A stretch of 64,000 nucleotides of DNA from CAZBWW01 sp964496005 (GTDB lineage: Bacteria; Patescibacteriota; WWE3; UBA101185; UBA10185). Shown here one piece after another: positions 1 to 7,838 of this stretch. The notes under the pieces are model-generated. The model was not told where the DNA came from, searched no databases, and worked only from the letters and a program-made list of their open reading frames with translations. The stretch's first letter is position 1. Each line of letters opens with the position of its first letter. The stretch covers positions 1 through 64,000 of the forward strand of contig CAZBWW010000001.1 in assembly GCA_964496005.1 (NCBI GenBank), given 5' to 3'. A program made the position numbers and the translations under genes.

Positions 1-662
1 TCAAAATGAGCGGCTACCTCCGCGCCTTCCTGGACTGCCTTCAAATCACCGTATTCATACTGCCGTAGTTGACAAGCAGCTAGTTCTTCGTCGAGCGTTT
101 CCCACGGGTAATAATACTGCGTCGGATCTATTCCCAGTTTTTTGCATTCCTCGGCACTTAATTTTTTACAGTCATTATTAAACTCTCCCTGAAAAACTGC
201 TTCTACCCCTTTTATTTCTCTGAACGAGTAATCCATGCGGTCCGCGGCAACATAAATTTTTGCGTCAGGGTATTTTGCTCTAACATCATCTACTGCAGCC
301 TGTGTTGTCGTGCCAAAACAAAAGCAATTTTCTACAACAAGAATGTTGGGTTGTTTTTTTAGTTTGACATCGGGTAGTGGCAGTAATTTTTTTAGGTCAA
401 CCTGCTTGTCATGCACAAAATATTTGTATTGCACTGGTAGTACACGTAAAATTTTTAATTTACCTACTAAATATGAGGCAGGCATCATTCCCCCGCGCAA
501 AATTGGAACAACTGCATCAAATTTAATGTTGTGTTCAGCTGAGTATGCCGAAATTTGGATGTATAGCTTATCAAGGATTTTGCCGTACTGTTCCCAGGTA
601 AGTTGGACAAATTCGTCTGCAGAATAGCTTTCGATGGTTAATAGGTCTTGGGTATCGGACAT
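1..662 (-). CDS. Phosphoribosyltransferase-like protein (3' end outside the window)
   Basis: The reverse strand reads open from an ATG at 662 to the window edge, giving at least 220 residues. Residues 51-61 (VVPILRGGMMP) resemble the beta-strand and glycine turn that open the PRTase fold. Residues 107-121 (ILVVENCFCFGTTTQ) sit where the PRPP-binding loop belongs. That loop normally carries two adjacent acidic residues and here reads E-N, so substrate binding may be altered. A TAGAAT box ends 6 nt before the ATG, which fits a leaderless transcript. It is divergent from the next gene. The substrate is unknown; the family assignment is moderately sure. Confidence 0.6.
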   Translation of the reverse strand, partial: MSDTQDLLTIESYSADEFVQLTWEQYGKILDKLYIQISAYSAEHNIKFDAVVPILRGGMMPASYLVGKLKILRVLPVQYKYFVHDKQVDLKKLLPLPDVKLKKQPNILVVENCFCFGTTTQAAVDDVRAKYPDAKIYVAADRMDYSFREIKGVEAVFQGEFNNDCKKLSAEECKKLGIDPTQYYYPWETLDEELAACQLRQYEYGDLKAVQEGAEVAAHF

Positions 663-668
663 AAGTTG

Positions 669-674
669 ATTCTA
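669..674 (-). promoter_or_regulatory. Extended -10 of the PRTase-like gene
   Basis: On the reverse strand TGC precedes TAGAAT (TGn extended -10), and 6 nt separate the box from the ATG at 662. Transcription would start at or next to the start codon. No good -35 is seen. Confidence 0.5.
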
Positions 675-705
675 GCATATGTTTCAATTTCCTATCCGTG
701 CCGTG

Positions 706-711
706 TATACT
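706..711 (+). promoter_or_regulatory. -10 box of the gene at 719
   Basis: TATACT lies 7 nt before the ATG at 719. This supports ATG 719 over the in-frame GTG at 698, which would lie upstream of the transcription start. Confidence 0.5.
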
Positions 712-718
712 TACACAT

Positions 719-1315
719 ATGCCAGAGCAAAAAGGAAGTATTTTAACGACCGTATTGTTAGCTGTGGGGTTAGCAGTGGCTGTTGGTGCTGGTGTTTATT
801 TTTGGCAAACTCAGCAAGCAGCTCAGCAAAAAGCTGAACTTGCGCAGTTAAAAATACAGCTTACTAACTTACAGACAGGTAATGCGAATGGGAGGTCTTT
901 AGGCGACATACCGAATGTGGACGTACAACCCTTGTTGCCTGATTTGACAATGCCAGAACCTGCACCGACATGTACATTGTGTGACGAGATACCTGTAGTT
1001 ATTTTTACACCAAGCGGGCTTTTTACAGAAGCCGAGAAGGATGATTTATACGCAAAAGCTATTAATCCGTACTTTGATTACCGAAATGCAGACGAGGTAA
1101 ATTTTGTAGCAATGCAGGTGGAAAAGTATAATCCGGTTCCTGACCATGGTTACAAATATAATATTGAAGCTTTTAGTAAAACCGGTGGTTACGAGGGTTT
1201 TTTGTATGGGCAAAGTGAGCCACTTGAGTGGTGGCACCCGGAGTGTATGGGGTCATGTAATTTTTCAGCTGAGTTTAGCGCGAAGTACCCGGAGATTGTG
1301 GCGCTTGGGGAGTAA
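719..1315 (+). CDS. Membrane-anchored protein of unknown function
   Basis: 198 residues. One hydrophobic segment at about residues 7-26 is followed by a Q/A/K-rich stretch and then a soluble domain, so the protein is probably N-terminally anchored with its domain outside the cell. The domain carries a CTLC pair near residue 90 and two more cysteines near the C terminus (CMGSC), suggesting disulfides or a metal site. I recognise no family. A GTG at 698 is in frame, but the -10 box at 706-711 lies inside that extension, so ATG 719 is preferred. Confidence 0.65.
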   Translation: MPEQKGSILTTVLLAVGLAVAVGAGVYFWQTQQAAQQKAELAQLKIQLTNLQTGNANGRSLGDIPNVDVQPLLPDLTMPEPAPTCTLCDEIPVVIFTPSGLFTEAEKDDLYAKAINPYFDYRNADEVNFVAMQVEKYNPVPDHGYKYNIEAFSKTGGYEGFLYGQSEPLEWWHPECMGSCNFSAEFSAKYPEIVALGE

Positions 1316-1369
1316 ATATTTTCAAACCTGCCCCAAAATTTTTTACTGGTTTTAATGGTTTTTTTGTAA

Positions 1370-1972
1370 TTATTCAAAACCGTAATGTTCTTTCAGATCT
1401 ATTACTACAAAACTTCTCGCCTGATAATAATTTGCATACTCACCGTTTTCAGTTACCACAGCCCCAGCACGCTCTTCAGTCTGTTTAGGTCGCTCACTTA
1501 TTGTGTCCATTTCTGAGACAGCAAATTCAAGTTGTTCCTGACTAAGTGCCATTAATGCAGTTCGCAGTTTTTCTTTTCCTGCATTTCCTTTACCAGTGGC
1601 AAAATCCAATGCCAACCTAAAGCCTTCCAATTGGTTTTCTTCTGCCAACGGAAAATGATCTCCGGCTTGTTGTTTTAAATATAATGCACGTTCCCAGTAA
1701 TCCTTTTCTGTTTGCAACCATTTTTCAAAAGCAGCCGCAGTATTACTAATATTTAATTTATCTGATTGGAACTCTTGTCTATCGTCTGGATTTTGCTTTT
1801 CTTTTGGAATTACCCCAACCGTAAAAATTTCCTCTTTTGCCTCGCGACATCTCTTGTCATCTTTCTCAAGTGCAGACACAACCTCAGTCTGTTTCGGATC
1901 TTCCCCAATTATAATTGATTTAATGCTGGCTGGATTTGGGTTTTGTAAATGTTCTAAGTTCGTAGTTGCCAC
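1370..1972 (-). CDS. Hypothetical cytoplasmic protein
   Basis: 200 residues from a GTG start. The protein is charged (rich in E, K and Q), largely helical in appearance, and has no signal peptide or membrane segment. A central stretch (about residues 75-125) contains W, F and Y residues that suggest a folded helical domain. TGC-TATAAT on the reverse strand ends 6 nt before the GTG, indicating a leaderless GTG-started mRNA and supporting this start. It converges with the gene at 719. No family recognised. Confidence 0.6.
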   Translation of the reverse strand: MATTNLEHLQNPNPASIKSIIIGEDPKQTEVVSALEKDDKRCREAKEEIFTVGVIPKEKQNPDDRQEFQSDKLNISNTAAAFEKWLQTEKDYWERALYLKQQAGDHFPLAEENQLEGFRLALDFATGKGNAGKEKLRTALMALSQEQLEFAVSEMDTISERPKQTEERAGAVVTENGEYANYYQARSFVVIDLKEHYGFE

Positions 1973-1978
1973 AAAAAT

Positions 1979-1984
1979 ATTATA
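1979..1984 (-). promoter_or_regulatory. Extended -10 (TGC-TATAAT) for the GTG gene at 1972
   Basis: A perfect TATAAT preceded by TGC on the reverse strand, 6 nt from the GTG start. It is one of the clearest leaderless arrangements in the window. Confidence 0.6.
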
Positions 1985-2074
1985 GCACTTTAAGCAGTTT
2001 TACAAACTCATGCGGTTTAATGGACTTAAAAGCACGTTCTTTTTCAGAAATTTTGTTCTGCACACCATTAATTA

Positions 2075-2080
2075 TATACT
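2075..2080 (+). promoter_or_regulatory. -10 box of the HAD gene
   Basis: TATACT followed by 6 nt and then the ATG at 2087. A TTGTTC at 2053-2058 could be the -35 (16-nt spacer). Confidence 0.5.
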
Positions 2081-2086
2081 TGGCAT

Positions 2087-2722
2087 ATGCAAAAAGAATT
2101 CGACACTATTATTTTTGACTTTGATGGCACCCTCGCAGACTCATTTGCGGTTCTTTTGCATATTATCCAGCAACATGCAGAAAAATTCGGGTACAAAAGT
2201 GTTGATGAGGCAGATATTGCCAGATTAAAAAATTCTCATTGGAAAGAGATAATCGATGAGTTTGAGATTGGGTTGGCAAAAATTCCTTTTATAATGAGAT
2301 TCGTATTAAAGGAGGTAGAAAAGCAGCGGGAGTACATTCCTATTTTCGATGGGGTTGCTGACATGTTGGGTACTTTACATGCACGTGGGTATAAGCTCAG
2401 AATTTTAAGCAGTAATAAAAGTACGGTGGTTAATGCGGTTTTGGAAAAATACGGGTTGGAAAACTATTTTTTGTCGGTACATCATAGTAGAAATTTGTTT
2501 GGTAAGGCGAAGTCGCTAACCACTATTTGCCGGAAATTTAAGTTGCCTAAAGAAAGAGTGTTATATATTGGAGATGAGGTGCGGGATATTGAGGGTGCGC
2601 AAGGAGCGCATATTAAAGTGTGCGCGGTTTTGTGGGGGTATAATACGCGTGGTATTTTGGAACAAAGTAAACCAGATTATATGGTGGCTAGTGTTGACGA
2701 GCTTTTAGAGTTGCTGCAGTAG
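2087..2722 (+). CDS. HAD-superfamily hydrolase, phosphoglycolate-phosphatase type
   Basis: 211 residues with all four HAD motifs: motif I DFDGTLADS (nucleophile D11, acid/base D13), motif II as SSN before KST, a lysine in the GKAKSL region (motif III), and motif IV GDEVRDIEGA. A helical cap domain follows motif I at about residues 17-80. The family dephosphorylates small phosphate esters; the natural substrate cannot be read from sequence. The start is supported by a -10 box 6 nt upstream and no Shine-Dalgarno. The downstream 2723-3080 region holds a small-RNA candidate. Confidence 0.85.
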   Translation: MQKEFDTIIFDFDGTLADSFAVLLHIIQQHAEKFGYKSVDEADIARLKNSHWKEIIDEFEIGLAKIPFIMRFVLKEVEKQREYIPIFDGVADMLGTLHARGYKLRILSSNKSTVVNAVLEKYGLENYFLSVHHSRNLFGKAKSLTTICRKFKLPKERVLYIGDEVRDIEGAQGAHIKVCAVLWGYNTRGILEQSKPDYMVASVDELLELLQ

Positions 2723-2798
2723 TATTTTTAAGTAAATGGTGCCGGAAAACGCAGTTAGAATTTAATAATAACGGTTCGCTAAAATGCTCCAATGAAAA

Positions 2799-2827
2799 TT
2801 GACTTTTTCGCTGTTTTATGATATAAA
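2799..2827 (+). promoter_or_regulatory. Sigma-70 type promoter TTGACT-17-TATAAA
   Basis: -35 TTGACT at 2799-2804, a 17-nt spacer and -10 TATAAA at 2822-2827. The predicted start is near 2834, about 250 nt before the next ORF and just upstream of a strongly folded segment. Confidence 0.7.
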
Positions 2828-2833
2828 TAGGGT

Positions 2834-2980
2834 GTAAAAATTAAATAAGTGTTGTGACAATACCGCCTTGGTTTTAGTCAAATGCTAAGGGATGGTCAAC
2901 AGGAACGCCTGTTGCCTTTAGCTCGAAAAAGAAACTTTAAACTAAAACATTTATAACCGGCCAGTCGATGGTCGGTTTTT
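2834..2980 (+). ncRNA. Candidate small structured RNA or attenuated leader
   Basis: A transcript of about 147 nt is framed by a promoter and a terminator. P1 pairs 2871-2878 (GTTTTAGT) with 2941-2948 (ACTAAAAC). P2 pairs 2884-2891 with 2915-2922 (8 bp, one G-U). P3 pairs 2897-2903 (CAACAGG) with 2908-2914 (CCTGTTG), closed by an AACG loop. P2 and P3 are separated by a 5-nt bulge on one side only. It contains no ORF and matches no RNA class I know. It may be a free small RNA or the leader of the gene at 3081. Confidence 0.55.
2956..2980 (+). terminator. Rho-independent terminator of the small RNA
   Basis: The stem pairs ACCGGCCA (2956-2963) with TGGTCGGT (2969-2976, one G-U), with a 5-nt loop and a run of five T. 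A second copy of ACCGGCCA lies at 3041-3048 and could pair with the same 3' half. Confidence 0.7.
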
Positions 2981-3080
2981 GCGTTTTTATTGCCATTTTC
3001 AGATATAAAAATTCAGAGCCGCTTTTGTAAAAGTGTAAGAACCGGCCAAAAAAACACAAAAAATTGAAAGGAGAACCGCG

Positions 3081-3536
3081 ATGTCTAAGACACGCACCAA
3101 CTCAGCATCGGATGGGTCGACAGCTGCCATAATTGGTATGGTAGCTATTACGCTTATAGTGCTTTTTCCCATGTTCTTGAATTGGGTAAAGAGCAAACAA
3201 TTTGATGCCCGGTTTGAGGCAGGAGTGTACGAACTGAGCGGAAACTATATTCCGTTAGGGGAAACAGGCAATCCGCTAGGCTTTTCACCCGCACTGGAAG
3301 TCGAAGTCCCGGACCTACGACTTGCTATAGGTTTCAGTCCGCGGAAAATTGCGATAAGCGGGTGTGAAGTTCTCCAACTCCCGTTGAACACGCGCGGGGT
3401 AAAGGTGTTTACGCCGTTCGTAAACACGGAGGATATTGTAATCACAATGCCGCCGGTACCAATCGGCAATGTTGTAGTCTGTGTGCCCGCAGGCGCAACT
3501 GTTGAGATTGTAATGTGGGCAATACGTCCGGAGTAA
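3081..3536 (+). CDS. Single-pass membrane protein of unknown function
   Basis: 151 residues. A short polar N terminus is followed by one transmembrane segment at about residues 15-33 and then a beta-rich, proline- and valine-rich domain that probably lies outside the cell. Two cysteines (in GCEV and VVCV) could pair. AAAGGAG sits 7 nt upstream of the ATG, a stronger Shine-Dalgarno than most neighbours have. Its codon use is richer in GC than the flanking genes. It stands alone between the small-RNA terminator and a long stem-loop. No family recognised. Confidence 0.6.
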   Translation: MSKTRTNSASDGSTAAIIGMVAITLIVLFPMFLNWVKSKQFDARFEAGVYELSGNYIPLGETGNPLGFSPALEVEVPDLRLAIGFSPRKIAISGCEVLQLPLNTRGVKVFTPFVNTEDIVITMPPVPIGNVVVCVPAGATVEIVMWAIRPE

Positions 3537-3547
3537 TCACGCACTTG

Positions 3548-3597
3548 GGTAGGAGAAAGCAGGCATTTGTGGCTGGATGCTTTTGCAATCTCCTACC
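3548..3597 (+). terminator. Long stem-loop after the orphan membrane gene
   Basis: GGTAGGAGA (3548-3556) pairs perfectly with TCTCCTACC (3589-3597), 9 bp around a 32-nt loop. The T-rich tail is poor and interrupted, so it may be a weak terminator or a 3'-end stabiliser. Confidence 0.45.
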
Positions 3598-3757
3598 TTC
3601 TCACTTTAACTTTTTCTCAACAAACTTAACCGGTTGTCTCGTAAGTACAATAAGTGATACTATATGGGACACTAATACTTAATTAACTAACCGGTACTAA
3701 CTTAGGACAAATCTAAATTTAATATTATTTTCGAGACAGCTCTTACACCTTACCATT

Positions 3758-4354
3758 ATGGAAAACGCTAAAGAAAGTAACCAAGAAAAAAAATCAGAAG
3801 TCAACAATGACGAAGGTGTGGGCAAATTTGTGCTTGAAATGCTCGAAACTTTTCTTACGTCGTTTATTGTGCTAATGGTGTTATATTGGACAATTGCGCT
3901 GCCCGAAGTGGTAAAAGGAGCTAGCATGGAACCGACTTTTTACACAGACGAGCGTATATTGGTAGAAAAGATCACTAAAAAATTTAACGACTTAGACCGT
4001 GGTGAAATTGTTGTTTTACACCCGCCGGGAAATGACGACATAGATTATGTTAAAAGAGTTGTTGGTATTCCCGGAGATATAATAAAAATTAAAGATTGTA
4101 CTGTATATATTTCCCGTGACGGGGAGATCTTTGAGTTAGAGGAACCGTATCTAAAAGAAGGGGTATGTACTTCTGATGGGCCTATGCTTAAGGAGGGGCG
4201 GTCGTTAAGAATAGACGAGGGGCAGTATGTAGTTTTAGGTGATAACCGCAGTCATTCAGTCGATTCACGCGCGTTCGGACTTGTAAGTGAGGACCGAATT
4301 GTCGGGCGAGTAGTATTTAGATTTTGGCCTGCTGAAAAAGCAGAGGTTTTTTAA
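3758..4354 (+). CDS. lepB: Signal peptidase I
   Basis: 198 residues. One transmembrane segment at about residues 28-48 is followed by the catalytic serine in GASMEPTF (S56) and the general-base lysine in DYVKRVVGIPGD (K99). The C-terminal GDNRSHSVDSRAFG box of the family is present. It cleaves signal peptides of secreted proteins on the outer face of the membrane, and several such proteins are encoded in this window. It lies just upstream of rpoBC but has its own spacing. Length is normal for the short, Gram-positive-like form. Confidence 0.92.
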   Translation: MENAKESNQEKKSEVNNDEGVGKFVLEMLETFLTSFIVLMVLYWTIALPEVVKGASMEPTFYTDERILVEKITKKFNDLDRGEIVVLHPPGNDDIDYVKRVVGIPGDIIKIKDCTVYISRDGEIFELEEPYLKEGVCTSDGPMLKEGRSLRIDEGQYVVLGDNRSHSVDSRAFGLVSEDRIVGRVVFRFWPAEKAEVF

Positions 4355-4375
4355 CCTATAGGAAATAATCTGGTA

Positions 4376-4404
4376 TTGACATCCAGTATGTGATATGATA
4401 AATT
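4376..4404 (+). promoter_or_regulatory. Probable rpoBC promoter
   Basis: -35 TTGACA at 4376-4381, a 17-nt spacer and -10 TAAATT at 4399-4404 preceded by TGA. The predicted start is near 4411, giving a leader of about 90 nt before rpoB. Confidence 0.55.
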
Positions 4405-4502
4405 TCGCCTTGTCCGTAGCCAAAACTAAATATTTAATGTAATTACTTGAATAAAGTGGAAAGTTTTTCTTTGGGCCAAAGGACCGCTTTTTAAAAAACT
4501 TA

Positions 4503-7500
4503 ATGCGACACGATTTTTCTAAAAGAAAAAAATTGCAAGATCTCCCCGATCTGGCTGCCATACAGTATGATTCATTTGAGTGGCTAAAAACTGTTGGTAT
4601 AAATGAGGTTTTGGACGAGTTAGGTGAGGTAGAAGATCATTCAGGCCGTGGGTGGTTATTAACTTTGTGTAATCCCGTTTTTGATAAAGAAAATCTTTCA
4701 ATTGAAGAAGCCTTTTATAAGGGAAGAAACTATGATGCCCCCTGGTACATTGATGCCATACTCGAAGATCCAATTAACAAAAAAAAGAAAAAGCAGACAA
4801 TTTACATGGGTGACGTCCCTCTTATGACGCCCTCGGGCACATTTATTATTAACGGTGTTGAGAGGGTAATAATTAACCAATTAAGGCGCTCAGAAGGCGT
4901 TCTTTTTACGCGTGAAATCAATCCAAGTACCGGGCAATTTATGGGTGGGGCTAAAATTTTACCAAGGAATGGTGTGTGGCTCGAGATGGATACGTCAAAA
5001 ACAGGAATAATTAGCGTAAAAGTTGACCGCAGAAGAAAAATGCCTGTCTCAGTGTTATTGCGTATTTTCGGTCTGGAAACCGACGAAGATATACTTTCCG
5101 CATTTGAAGAGGTTGATAACAATCCCGAAATTAGCTACATGATGAATACATTGGCAAAAGATCCGTCAAACTCGTATGACGAGGCTGTACTAGAGGTTTA
5201 CAAGAAAATGCGACCCGGAGAACCTCTAGTGTTGGAAAATGCGCGTGACCTTGTAAACACTTATTTTTATAACAAACGGAGATATAGCTTAGGAAAAGTT
5301 GGTCGCTTCAAATTAAATAGAACTTTAGGTTTAAACTATTCTGAAGATACCGAGCAGTTATTACAGCTTGAGGACTTAATAAAAATTGTAACCAGAATAA
5401 TTCAGATGAACAACGGTCAGGCCGAACCAAGTGATGTTGATCACTTGGCGAATAGAAGGGTACGGAGTGTGGGCGAACTTTTACAAGATGAAATTAGAAT
5501 CGGTTTTTTAAGAATGGAACGAAATATAAAAGAACGAATGAGTATGCAGCCAAGGGACGAGTTGCCAGAACCGGGACTTTTAATATCACCAAGAACAGTG
5601 GCGGCTGCTATTCATGGTTTCTTTGCAACTGGTCAATTATCCCAACACCATGATCAACAAAATCCGATGACTGCGATGGACCATTTAAGAAGGTTAACTG
5701 TGTTAGGTCCGGGTGGGCTGTCACGTGAGCGTGCAAGTATGGCAGTACGAGATGTGCACTATTCTTCTTTCGGTAAAATTTGTCCGGTAAGAACTCCGGA
5801 AGGTCCTCATGTCGGATTAACAAATTATTTGGCATCTTACGCGCGTGTTAACAGCTATGGCTTTTTGGAAACTCCCTATGTCAAAATTACAAAAGCAACC
5901 AATGGAAAAATGAAAATAACCGATGAGATTGTTTATCTTGCGGCATACGATGAGGAAGAAGTGTTTATTACCGACAGTTCTATCAAGCGAGATGACAAAG
6001 GCTATATAACTCAGGAACAGGTCCCGCTTCGAAAAGGCGGGCATTTTGTTTTAGGTGATGTTGCTAATGCTGAATATATGGAGTTAACGCCTGTACAAAC
6101 AGTTGGTATTGCGGCAGGTTTGATTCCGTTTTTGCCAAATGACGACATTTCAAGAGCCGTTATGAGTACTCAGCAAATGTCACAGGCAGTGCCTTTAATT
6201 AGGCCGGAAGCACCCATTGTTGCAACAGGTTTGGAAGCCGGGATCGCGAAAAACGCTGAGATTGTTGTATTAGCTGAAAACGATGGCGAAGTGTTATACG
6301 CGGATGCAGATATAGTGGAAGTTAAGTACAAAGGCAGTACCAAGAAAGTTGAATATAAAGCCAAAAAATTTGAAAGATCAAACCAGTATACATCTGTAAA
6401 TCAGAAAGTATTAGTGAGTTCGGGCTCCAAGTTTAAAAAAGGCGATGTTTTAATTGAGGGTCCCGCATGTGATAACGGAGAGTTAGCCATTGGCACAAAT
6501 GTGAGAGTAGCGTACATGATATATGACGGATACGAGTACGAAGACGGTATCATTATTTCTGACAGGTTAGTTAAAGACGATGTTTTGACATCAGTTCACA
6601 TTACAAATTACAAAGTGCCTGTTTTGGAAACTAAATTAGGTCCGGAAGAAATCACTGCCGATATTCCAAATGTTTCTGAAGATGTACTCCGAAACCTTGA
6701 TGAGGACGGTATTGTCGTAATTGGTTCGAAGGNNNNNNNNNNGGGCGGCGATATTCTTGTTGGAAAAGTTGCCCCCAAAGGCGAGGTTGAATTATCGGCG
6801 GAAGAAAGATTACTACGGGCAATATTTGGTGAGAAAGCAAAAGAAGTTCGAGATAATTCATTGATTTTACCGCATGGAAAACACGGAGTCGTAATTGGTA
6901 TAAAGCGTGTTACGAGAAAAGATAACACTAATTTACCAACAGGTGTAATGGAAGAAATTACGGTATATGTTGCACAGCAAAAGAAAATCGAAGTTGGAGA
7001 CAAATTATCAGGGCGGCACGGTAATAAGGGTGTTATTTCAGCTGTTATTCCGGAAATCGATATGCCGCACTTGGAAGACGGTACCGCAATCGATGTAATA
7101 TTTTCCTCAGAAGCAGTTTTAAAAAGAATGAACGTCGGGCAGATTATTGAGGCACCGCTTGCAATGGCAGGTAGAAAATTAGGTAAAAATTATATTGTGC
7201 CCAGCTTTGAAGAAATTCCCGAGGAAGAAATTAATAAAGAACTTGAGGCAGCAGGTATTCCCGTTAAGGGAAAAATGAAACTTATTGACGGGAGAACTGG
7301 AAAATATTTTGAAGGAGAGGTTGTAGTAGGCGAGACTAACTTATTGAAGTTAGTACATATGAGTGAAGAGAAAATGCACGCGAGATCAACAGGTCCATAC
7401 TCGTTAATTACACAGCAGCCTCTTGGTGGTAAGTCACAGATGGGAGGTCAAAGATTGGGTGAAATGGAAGTTTGGGCACTTGAAGCGTACGGTGCGGCAC

Positions 7501-7835
7501 ATATTCTAAAAGAAATGCTAACAATTAAGTCCGACGACTGGCTTGGAAGAACGCAGGCATATAAAGCTATATTGCAAGGGCAGCCGATTCCGGAATCAAA
7601 CATTCCAGAGTCATTTAAACTGCTCGTGCGTGAACTTAACGGTCTTGCATTAGGTATAGAACCGATCGGTGTTTCTGCTCCGGATGATATACTCCCCGAT
7701 ACCGAAGAGCCGGCGCTAACTACTGATGTTATATCGCCGGTGGCATCAACAGAAGTAGACACTAGTGCTGTAGATGGTGCGGAGGGATTATATGGTAGTG
7801 GTGAACCAGTTCAAGGGGATTTTCAGGAGGAATAA
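4503..7835 (+). CDS. rpoB: DNA-directed RNA polymerase beta subunit
   Basis: About 1110 residues, co-transcribed with rpoC (3 nt apart). Family blocks are visible, including the rifampicin-region segment ([13 protein letters not shown]), [10 protein letters not shown], the [19 protein letters not shown] block, and the C-terminal [18 protein letters not shown] that contacts beta-prime. No large lineage insertions are obvious. The protein ends in an acidic tail of about 60 residues (after about 1055) not typical of the core. A 10-N gap at 6733-6742 interrupts the gene; the frame is kept by chance, and the residues just before GGDILVGK are unknown. No Shine-Dalgarno is visible at the ATG. Confidence 0.97.
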   Translation: MRHDFSKRKKLQDLPDLAAIQYDSFEWLKTVGINEVLDELGEVEDHSGRGWLLTLCNPVFDKENLSIEEAFYKGRNYDAPWYIDAILEDPINKKKKKQTIYMGDVPLMTPSGTFIINGVERVIINQLRRSEGVLFTREINPSTGQFMGGAKILPRNGVWLEMDTSKTGIISVKVDRRRKMPVSVLLRIFGLETDEDILSAFEEVDNNPEISYMMNTLAKDPSNSYDEAVLEVYKKMRPGEPLVLENARDLVNTYFYNKRRYSLGKVGRFKLNRTLGLNYSEDTEQLLQLEDLIKIVTRIIQMNNGQAEPSDVDHLANRRVRSVGELLQDEIRIGFLRMERNIKERMSMQPRDELPEPGLLISPRTVAAAIHGFFATGQLSQHHDQQNPMTAMDHLRRLTVLGPGGLSRERASMAVRDVHYSSFGKICPVRTPEGPHVGLTNYLASYARVNSYGFLETPYVKITKATNGKMKITDEIVYLAAYDEEEVFITDSSIKRDDKGYITQEQVPLRKGGHFVLGDVANAEYMELTPVQTVGIAAGLIPFLPNDDISRAVMSTQQMSQAVPLIRPEAPIVATGLEAGIAKNAEIVVLAENDGEVLYADADIVEVKYKGSTKKVEYKAKKFERSNQYTSVNQKVLVSSGSKFKKGDVLIEGPACDNGELAIGTNVRVAYMIYDGYEYEDGIIISDRLVKDDVLTSVHITNYKVPVLETKLGPEEITADIPNVSEDVLRNLDEDGIVVIGSKXXXXGGDILVGKVAPKGEVELSAEERLLRAIFGEKAKEVRDNSLILPHGKHGVVIGIKRVTRKDNTNLPTGVMEEITVYVAQQKKIEVGDKLSGRHGNKGVISAVIPEIDMPHLEDGTAIDVIFSSEAVLKRMNVGQIIEAPLAMAGRKLGKNYIVPSFEEIPEEEINKELEAAGIPVKGKMKLIDGRTGKYFEGEVVVGETNLLKLVHMSEEKMHARSTGPYSLITQQPLGGKSQMGGQRLGEMEVWALEAYGAAHILKEMLTIKSDDWLGRTQAYKAILQGQPIPESNIPESFKLLVRELNGLALGIEPIGVSAPDDILPDTEEPALTTDVISPVASTEVDTSAVDGAEGLYGSGEPVQGDFQEE
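6733..6742. other. Assembly gap (10 N) inside rpoB
   Basis: Exactly ten N. With the flanking G on each side it spans four codons, so translation continues in frame. The true length is unknown; homologues suggest a slightly shorter stretch at this point. Confidence 0.95.
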
Positions 7836-7838
7836 AAT

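Noticed and set aside
310..627. Forward ORF of 105 codons
   Set aside because: It is the antisense shadow of the PRTase-like gene, which has coherent PRTase motifs on the reverse strand and continues to the window edge.
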